Shown: positions 60,684-64,000 of the stretch, in pieces | How positions within the stretch are numbered: position 1 is the first letter of the stretch | Layout: every line of letters starts with the position of its first letter | Source: Candidatus Aminicenantes bacterium UBA6228 | GTDB taxonomy: Bacteria > Acidobacteriota > Aminicenantia > Aminicenantales > Saccharicenantaceae | Direction of reading: 5' to 3' | Assembly: GCA_002441005.1 (NCBI GenBank) | Contig: DJWO01000009.1 | Coordinates: 476,571 to 540,570 of the forward strand | Length of the DNA: 64,000 nt | The notes under the pieces: model-generated | The model's database searches: none | Told to the model about the DNA's origin: nothing | What the model saw: the letters and a program-made list of their open reading frames with translations, nothing else | Made by a program: the position numbers and the translations under genes

Positions 60684-61823
60684 TTACTCCTCGCCAAAGG
60701 TGTTCTTAAGAAGCTCTGATTTCAAAATAAAGGATCCACGGGCGACATAACGATCGCCGGCGGACAGTCCCTTGACGACTGGTCTCCAGCCATTGACCGG
60801 ACTGCCTGTATCTATTTCTTTAATAACAAAAACACCTTGAGTCTCAGCCACGAAGACCACTGTCTTGCCTGAAATGGTCTGGACCGCTTCTTCCGGCACG
60901 GCCAGGGCCTCAATGCCTGGTAAAAGAATAGTAATGTCAGCAAACATACCCGGCCGGAGCCCCCCTTTTTCATTCTTGACCTCCAGCCTGGCTTTAACTG
61001 TTCTGGTTGAACTTTCGATGACCGGGGCCAGATAGGTAATTTGCCCCTGATAGGAACGTCCGGGAAAAGCACTGACCTCAACTACTGCTGGCTGGCCGGG
61101 ATGGATAAGCTTTATATCCTTTTCCTGAACCCTGGCTTCTGCCCAGAGCCAGTCGAGGCTGGCCACCTCCATCAGGAGAGTTCCTTCTTCCACCCTGTCC
61201 CCCTTGAGAATTTCGCATTTTATTACCTGGCCGGAGAGAGGCGAAGTGACCGGCAGGAGATTGTCCTCATTCTGGCTCGAATTCAAAGCCTCAATTTGAT
61301 CTTCGGTTAGCCCCAGCAGTTCAAGCTTTTTCCGGGCTGAGCTGACCAGGGTTCTGGCTGCTGCCTGACCCTCTGAGTTTTGCCTGACGAGTCTTTGATA
61401 TCTTTCCTCTGCCAGTTTTAGCTCTGAAGCCGCCTCGATAAATTGAAGGCTGAAAAGCCTCAAGACGGTCTGTCCTCTTCTAACCGGATATCCTTCATAG
61501 ACCAACAGATCATCCACCCGGCCGGCCGTCCTGGCTGTTAGCCGGACATAGGACCGGGGATTGAATTGGATTTCACCCGGAACCCTGAGCTCCTGGTTTA
61601 TTTTAATCAGTTTAAGTTCAGATATTTCCAGGCCCGAGTTCTGGATGGCAGCCTCCGACAGCTGGACTCGGTCGCCTAACTGAAGCTGGGTGCTGTCGGC
61701 CTTAGCCTCTGCCCCGTCCTGGGCTGGTTCTGAACAGGCAGAATAAATAATAAAAAAGCCCGCCAGGAGCAAAACAGCCGGTATAATTTTCATTTTTTTA
61801 CTTGCTATATTTTTCAAGCTCAT
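60684..61823 (-). CDS. czcB: Metal-efflux periplasmic adaptor lipoprotein (CzcB/CusB-like)
   Basis: ~379 residues from the ATG at 61823, six bases after GAGG (ATGs at 61826 and 61847 are alternatives). The lipobox is IIYSACSE, so it is probably a lipoprotein. A helical hairpin (about 125-185) lies between two lipoyl halves (VDDLLVYEGYPVRRGQTVLR and VTSPLSGQVIKCEI). It bridges the RND pump and the outer-membrane channel. It lies eight bases upstream of czcA. Confidence 0.87.
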   Translation of the reverse strand: MSLKNIASKKMKIIPAVLLLAGFFIIYSACSEPAQDGAEAKADSTQLQLGDRVQLSEAAIQNSGLEISELKLIKINQELRVPGEIQFNPRSYVRLTARTAGRVDDLLVYEGYPVRRGQTVLRLFSLQFIEAASELKLAEERYQRLVRQNSEGQAAARTLVSSARKKLELLGLTEDQIEALNSSQNEDNLLPVTSPLSGQVIKCEILKGDRVEEGTLLMEVASLDWLWAEARVQEKDIKLIHPGQPAVVEVSAFPGRSYQGQITYLAPVIESSTRTVKARLEVKNEKGGLRPGMFADITILLPGIEALAVPEEAVQTISGKTVVFVAETQGVFVIKEIDTGSPVNGWRPVVKGLSAGDRYVARGSFILKSELLKNTFGEE

Positions 61824-61867
61824 CATTGTCCTCTTTAGTTTTTTCATTCTGAAAATAGAGAGCGGTG

Positions 61868-63097
61868 TTATTCATAATCTTCTCCAGCCGAATAAAAGTC
61901 AGCCAGAGCGCAGAGATAAAAATAGAGAGCCCGCTGATATTCGAAATTCATCTCCCGGGTAGCCTGGAACAGATCGAGTAAATGAAGTGAATCCAGTTGC
62001 CCGAGACGGTAGGCGTTAAGAGCTTTTTCCAGCTCAGCCTTTGAGTCTTCGAGCAGGCTTTCTTCAAAGATTTTGACCTGCTGACGGGTCTGATCAATGC
62101 CGGCCAGTGCCAGCTTTTTCTGACTTTCAAAGAATCTTTCGGCTGCTTTCTGGCCGAGAGAAGCTTTCTGCTTTTCAGACTCGGCCAGCAGTTTTTCTCC
62201 TTTGAGGTTTTTTCTTGAAAAAAGGGGAAAATTGACACCCAGGCTGAAGCCGGCTGCTCCCCAGCGGCGGCTGGGGGCAAAAACACTCAGGGAGAAGTCT
62301 GGCCATCTGTCCTTCAGGGCGAGTTTGATCAAGAGTTCTGACCGGTCTTTTTTCACCCTGGCCAGCTGGAGAGCCGGGCTGAACAGCCTGGCCTTTTCCA
62401 CTAAAACTTCAGGCTTGTCTGGTAGATCCTGAAAGGCCAGTGGCGAAGTTAAATGAATGACTGTTTCCTCTTCGAGCCCGACTAGCAGCTTTAAACGGGA
62501 GAGATCGGTCGCCAGCTCCTGCCTGGCTGCATACAGGTCGTTCTGGCTGCGGGCCATCTCCATTTTAAGACGCAGGACTTCACTGTAAGGCACAGCACCG
62601 AGCGAGTAGCGGGCCAGAGCATTTTCCTGGATATCAGCCAGAATCTCAAGACTCTGACCGAGGAAATAAACAGCTTGCTGGCTCAGGAGGCATTTTAAAT
62701 AAGCTTTTTTGACCTGAGTGGCCAGCAAGATTTTTCCCCGTTCGAGCCGAAGGCTGGCTTCCTGTTCATAGGTCTCCCCGATGTTTGATTTAAGGCTCAA
62801 TTTTCCCGGGAAAGGCACAGGCTGAGTCAATCCGAGACTGTATTCAGGGTCATTCTGTTTGGCCAGCTCGGTAAAGCCAATCCCTTCAACCGAGACGCCA
62901 GCCTCAGCCGCTGGCCAGGCTGATTCAATCAGGGTCGAAGCCCTGGCACTTTGCCTCTGCTCCTTTAGCAATTTCAATCCTGGCTCATGGTCAAAGGCTA
63001 CTGCCACCGCTTCCTCCAGGCTCAAATTCACCTCATTAATGGCGGCTACCTGAGGCCCGGATAGCACCATACATAAAAATAAGATTAAAAAGGGCAT
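61868..63097 (-). CDS. czcC: TolC-family outer-membrane channel of the metal-efflux operon (CzcC-like)
   Basis: 409 residues from the ATG at 63097, which has GGAGG at ideal spacing (a longer start at 63196 would overlap the leader gene's region and is not signal-like). A signal peptide (MPFLILFLCMVLSG) is followed by the OEP repeats (NLSLEEAVAVAFDHEPGLKLL). It is the exit duct for CzcA/CzcB. The gene order C-B-A is that of czcCBA. Confidence 0.86.
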   Translation of the reverse strand: MPFLILFLCMVLSGPQVAAINEVNLSLEEAVAVAFDHEPGLKLLKEQRQSARASTLIESAWPAAEAGVSVEGIGFTELAKQNDPEYSLGLTQPVPFPGKLSLKSNIGETYEQEASLRLERGKILLATQVKKAYLKCLLSQQAVYFLGQSLEILADIQENALARYSLGAVPYSEVLRLKMEMARSQNDLYAARQELATDLSRLKLLVGLEEETVIHLTSPLAFQDLPDKPEVLVEKARLFSPALQLARVKKDRSELLIKLALKDRWPDFSLSVFAPSRRWGAAGFSLGVNFPLFSRKNLKGEKLLAESEKQKASLGQKAAERFFESQKKLALAGIDQTRQQVKIFEESLLEDSKAELEKALNAYRLGQLDSLHLLDLFQATREMNFEYQRALYFYLCALADFYSAGEDYE

Positions 63098-63143
63098 AGC
63101 TACCTCCACCGGCAAGTTATTGAGGGAAAAAGAAAAAAAAGAT

Positions 63144-63410
63144 TTAATCCGGTGGATGAAAAATGGCCGGAATGAAGCCGGCCGGCAGGAGAGCACTCTG
63201 TTCTAAGTAAATCGTCTGCCGCCCGCTGCCAGCTGGCTGAATTAAATCAAGCCAGCTAAAAACGGGCTGGCCTACAGCCTGATGGATGGGACTTAACAGA
63301 TGATGAAACTCTTCATGGCAGAAAAAGTCATGAACGACAATATGACTTAAAGAAAAAGCAGCCAGCAGTATAAATAGAAGAAAAATCCAGGTCGTCCGGC
63401 TGGCTTGCAT
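63144..63410 (-). CDS. Small His/Cys-rich membrane or periplasmic protein, first gene of the metal-efflux operon
   Basis: 88 residues from the ATG at 63410 (an earlier TTG-type start is possible but would lie upstream of the promoter). A signal-type helix (8-21) is followed by a cluster of metal-ligand residues: H23, H27, C31, H32, H36, H37 and H43. It occupies the czcI position upstream of czcCBA, so a metal-sensing or metal-buffering role is likely but unproven. No ribosome site is present; the promoter abuts the ATG. Confidence 0.65.
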   Translation of the reverse strand: MQASRTTWIFLLFILLAAFSLSHIVVHDFFCHEEFHHLLSPIHQAVGQPVFSWLDLIQPAGSGRQTIYLEQSALLPAGFIPAIFHPPD

Positions 63411-63417
63411 AAAAAAG

Positions 63418-63446
63418 ATTTTAGATTTTAGTCTTAAATATGTCAA
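63418..63446 (-). promoter_or_regulatory. Promoter of the metal-efflux operon, leaderless arrangement
   Basis: On the minus strand, a perfect TTGACA (63441-63446) and TAAAAT (63418-63423) are 17 bases apart. Seven bases separate the -10 from the ATG at 63410, so the predicted start point falls on the codon. A repeated GATTTTA lies across the -10. The insertion sequence begins about 20 bases upstream of the -35. Confidence 0.6.
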
Positions 63447-63466
63447 AAATACGAATTGCCTCATCT

Positions 63467-63516
63467 AAAATCTACACGAAACTGATTCGTTGCTTCATGA
63501 GAAAATCTACACGAAA
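63467..63516 (+). repeat. Tandem 15-base direct repeat at the IS end
   Basis: AAAATCTACACGAAA occurs at 63467-63481 and 63502-63516, with starts exactly 35 bases apart. Each copy is preceded by TCAT. Spacing near 3.3 helical turns suits a bound protein pair. Confidence 0.7.
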
Positions 63517-63520
63517 ACGT

Positions 63521-63578
63521 TTTGCCTCCTGGCTAAGGATGGAGCTAAATTCAGGGATAAGATTAGCCAGGAGGCAAA
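63521..63578 (+). repeat. 16-base inverted repeat sequestering the transposase ribosome site
   Basis: TTTGCCTCCTGGCTAA (63521-63536) and its exact complement (63563-63578) would form a hairpin with a 26-base loop. The 3' arm contains GGAGG (63570-63574), the likely ribosome site for the ATG at 63582. Confidence 0.75.
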
Positions 63579-63581
63579 GAG

Positions 63582-64000
63582 ATGGGTTTAGAGATGAAGG
63601 TTAAAAGAGCGGTATTAAAGGAGATAGCCTGCAAGTATCAGAGGAGCTCTAAAAAAGGCAAGGGCCAGGTGCTGGAGGAGTTTCTAGGGCTTACTGGATA
63701 TAACCGCTGTTATGGTAGCTGGTTATTGCGCAACTGTGGTCGGAAGGTGGTGATGAGGGGGTTAAATGGGGAGGAGGTAATAATAATTGGGGAGATAAGG
63801 AAGATAAAGCGGAGGCGGAAGAGAGTCTATGATGAGGAGTTTAAGAAGGTATTGATGTGGCTCTGGCAGGTTCTGGATTACAGTTGTGGCAAGAGGCTGG
63901 TAGCCAGTTTAGACTGGCTGGTACCAAAGCTGGAGGAACAGAGGGAGTTAAGGGTTAAGAAGTCAGTCAGGGAAAAGCTCCTGAGAGTCTCAGCTTCTAC
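63582..64000 (+). CDS. IS transposase (integrase-catalytic family), N-terminal part, cut by window end
   Basis: The frame is open from the ATG at 63582 to the last base (139 codons visible). The product starts MGLEMKVKRAVLKEIACKYQ. It contains LEEFLGLTGYNRCYGSWLL, a basic linker (KIKRRRKRVYDEE) and CGKRLVASLDWLVPKLE. This layout matches the DNA-binding N-terminus of a family of DDE/rve transposases in which (S)KKEK...LDEF..LTGYxRKYA and Y..CGKRL are conserved. The catalytic domain is outside the window, so intactness cannot be judged. The GGAGG site is seven bases upstream, inside a hairpin. Confidence 0.75.
   Translation, partial: MGLEMKVKRAVLKEIACKYQRSSKKGKGQVLEEFLGLTGYNRCYGSWLLRNCGRKVVMRGLNGEEVIIIGEIRKIKRRRKRVYDEEFKKVLMWLWQVLDYSCGKRLVASLDWLVPKLEEQRELRVKKSVREKLLRVSAS

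Larger units (their letters stand above)
63467..64000 (+). mobile_element. Insertion sequence, left part (right part beyond the window)
   Basis: A DDE-type transposase gene begins at 63582. Upstream are two 15-base direct repeats (63467-63481 and 63502-63516), typical of transposase-binding sites at element ends, and a perfect 16-base inverted repeat (63521-63536 and 63563-63578) over the ribosome site. The outer boundary is not certain; it lies at or left of 63467. The right end is outside the window. Confidence 0.7.

Noticed and set aside
1..64000. CRISPR arrays, rRNA genes, prophage or toxin-antitoxin loci
   Set aside because: No regularly spaced repeat array, rRNA-like sequence, phage structural genes or paired toxin-antitoxin genes were seen; only one tRNA was found.

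Overview
The window looks like chromosome from a diderm, non-photosynthetic bacterium of moderate GC. Diderm traits are an Mla/Mce lipid-transport locus, a LolB-like lipoprotein, a heptosyltransferase-type GT9, TolC-type channels and two tripartite efflux systems. Isoprenoids come from the MEP pathway (ispE, ispF). A membrane-bound [NiFe] hydrogenase operon, an exported Memo-AMMECR1 fusion and polyferredoxins point to an anaerobe. The overall flavour resembles uncultured Acidobacteriota-related lineages such as Candidatus Aminicenantes. That placement is inference from gene content, not a database match.

Layout. 1-3057 (+): the 3' end of pstS, then pstC, pstA and pstB (phosphate uptake). 3063-20273 (-): an NAD-glutamate dehydrogenase, then a long housekeeping run. 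Read in the direction of transcription it goes Memo-AMMECR1, small membrane protein, lolB-like, ispE, tRNA-Gln, prs, rplY, pth, rpsF, rpsR, rplI, dnaB, mlaE, mlaF, an Mce protein, radA, PIN/TRAM and ispF. 20425-24225 (+): a 41-residue membrane peptide, an FmdB zinc ribbon, GT9 and a RelA/SpoT protein. 24227-27242: rpmB (-), a cluster of DnaA boxes, dnaA and dnaN (+), so possibly an origin-proximal region.

27260-37236 (-) is the most striking locus. It has eleven subunits homologous to complex I NuoA, B, C, D, H, I, J, K, L, M and N, followed by a HycI-type maturation protease. The large subunit keeps both CxxC nickel-ligand motifs, so this is a group 4 energy-converting hydrogenase with three antiporter-like subunits and not a respiratory complex I. 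It should couple H2 metabolism (probably with ferredoxin) to ion translocation.

37418-50821: a GNAT-like protein (+), polA with a small partner (-), then the yceD-rpmF-plsX-fabG-acpP-fabF ribosome/fatty-acid operon (+). After these come a membrane polyferredoxin, a Tat-exported DUF362 protein, an AMIN-amidase and an archaeal-type phosphoglycerate mutase (-). 51007-57500 (+): an ECF sigma factor, a zinc-finger anti-sigma, a Spy/CpxP/CnrX-like periplasmic protein and a complete MacA-MacB-TolC export system, ended by a strong terminator. 57550-63410 (-): a CzcCBA-type metal-efflux operon with a His/Cys-rich leader protein. 63467-64000: the left part of an insertion sequence, cut by the window edge.

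Several promoters with good sigma-70-like hexamers are visible. Three of them (hydrogenase operon, phosphoglycerate mutase, metal-efflux operon) place the -10 box only 6-9 nt from the start codon, which predicts leaderless or nearly leaderless mRNAs. No CRISPR array, rRNA or second tRNA was seen. The only gap over 300 bases between long genes is 20274-20708; it holds promoters, the 41-residue ORF and its terminator.
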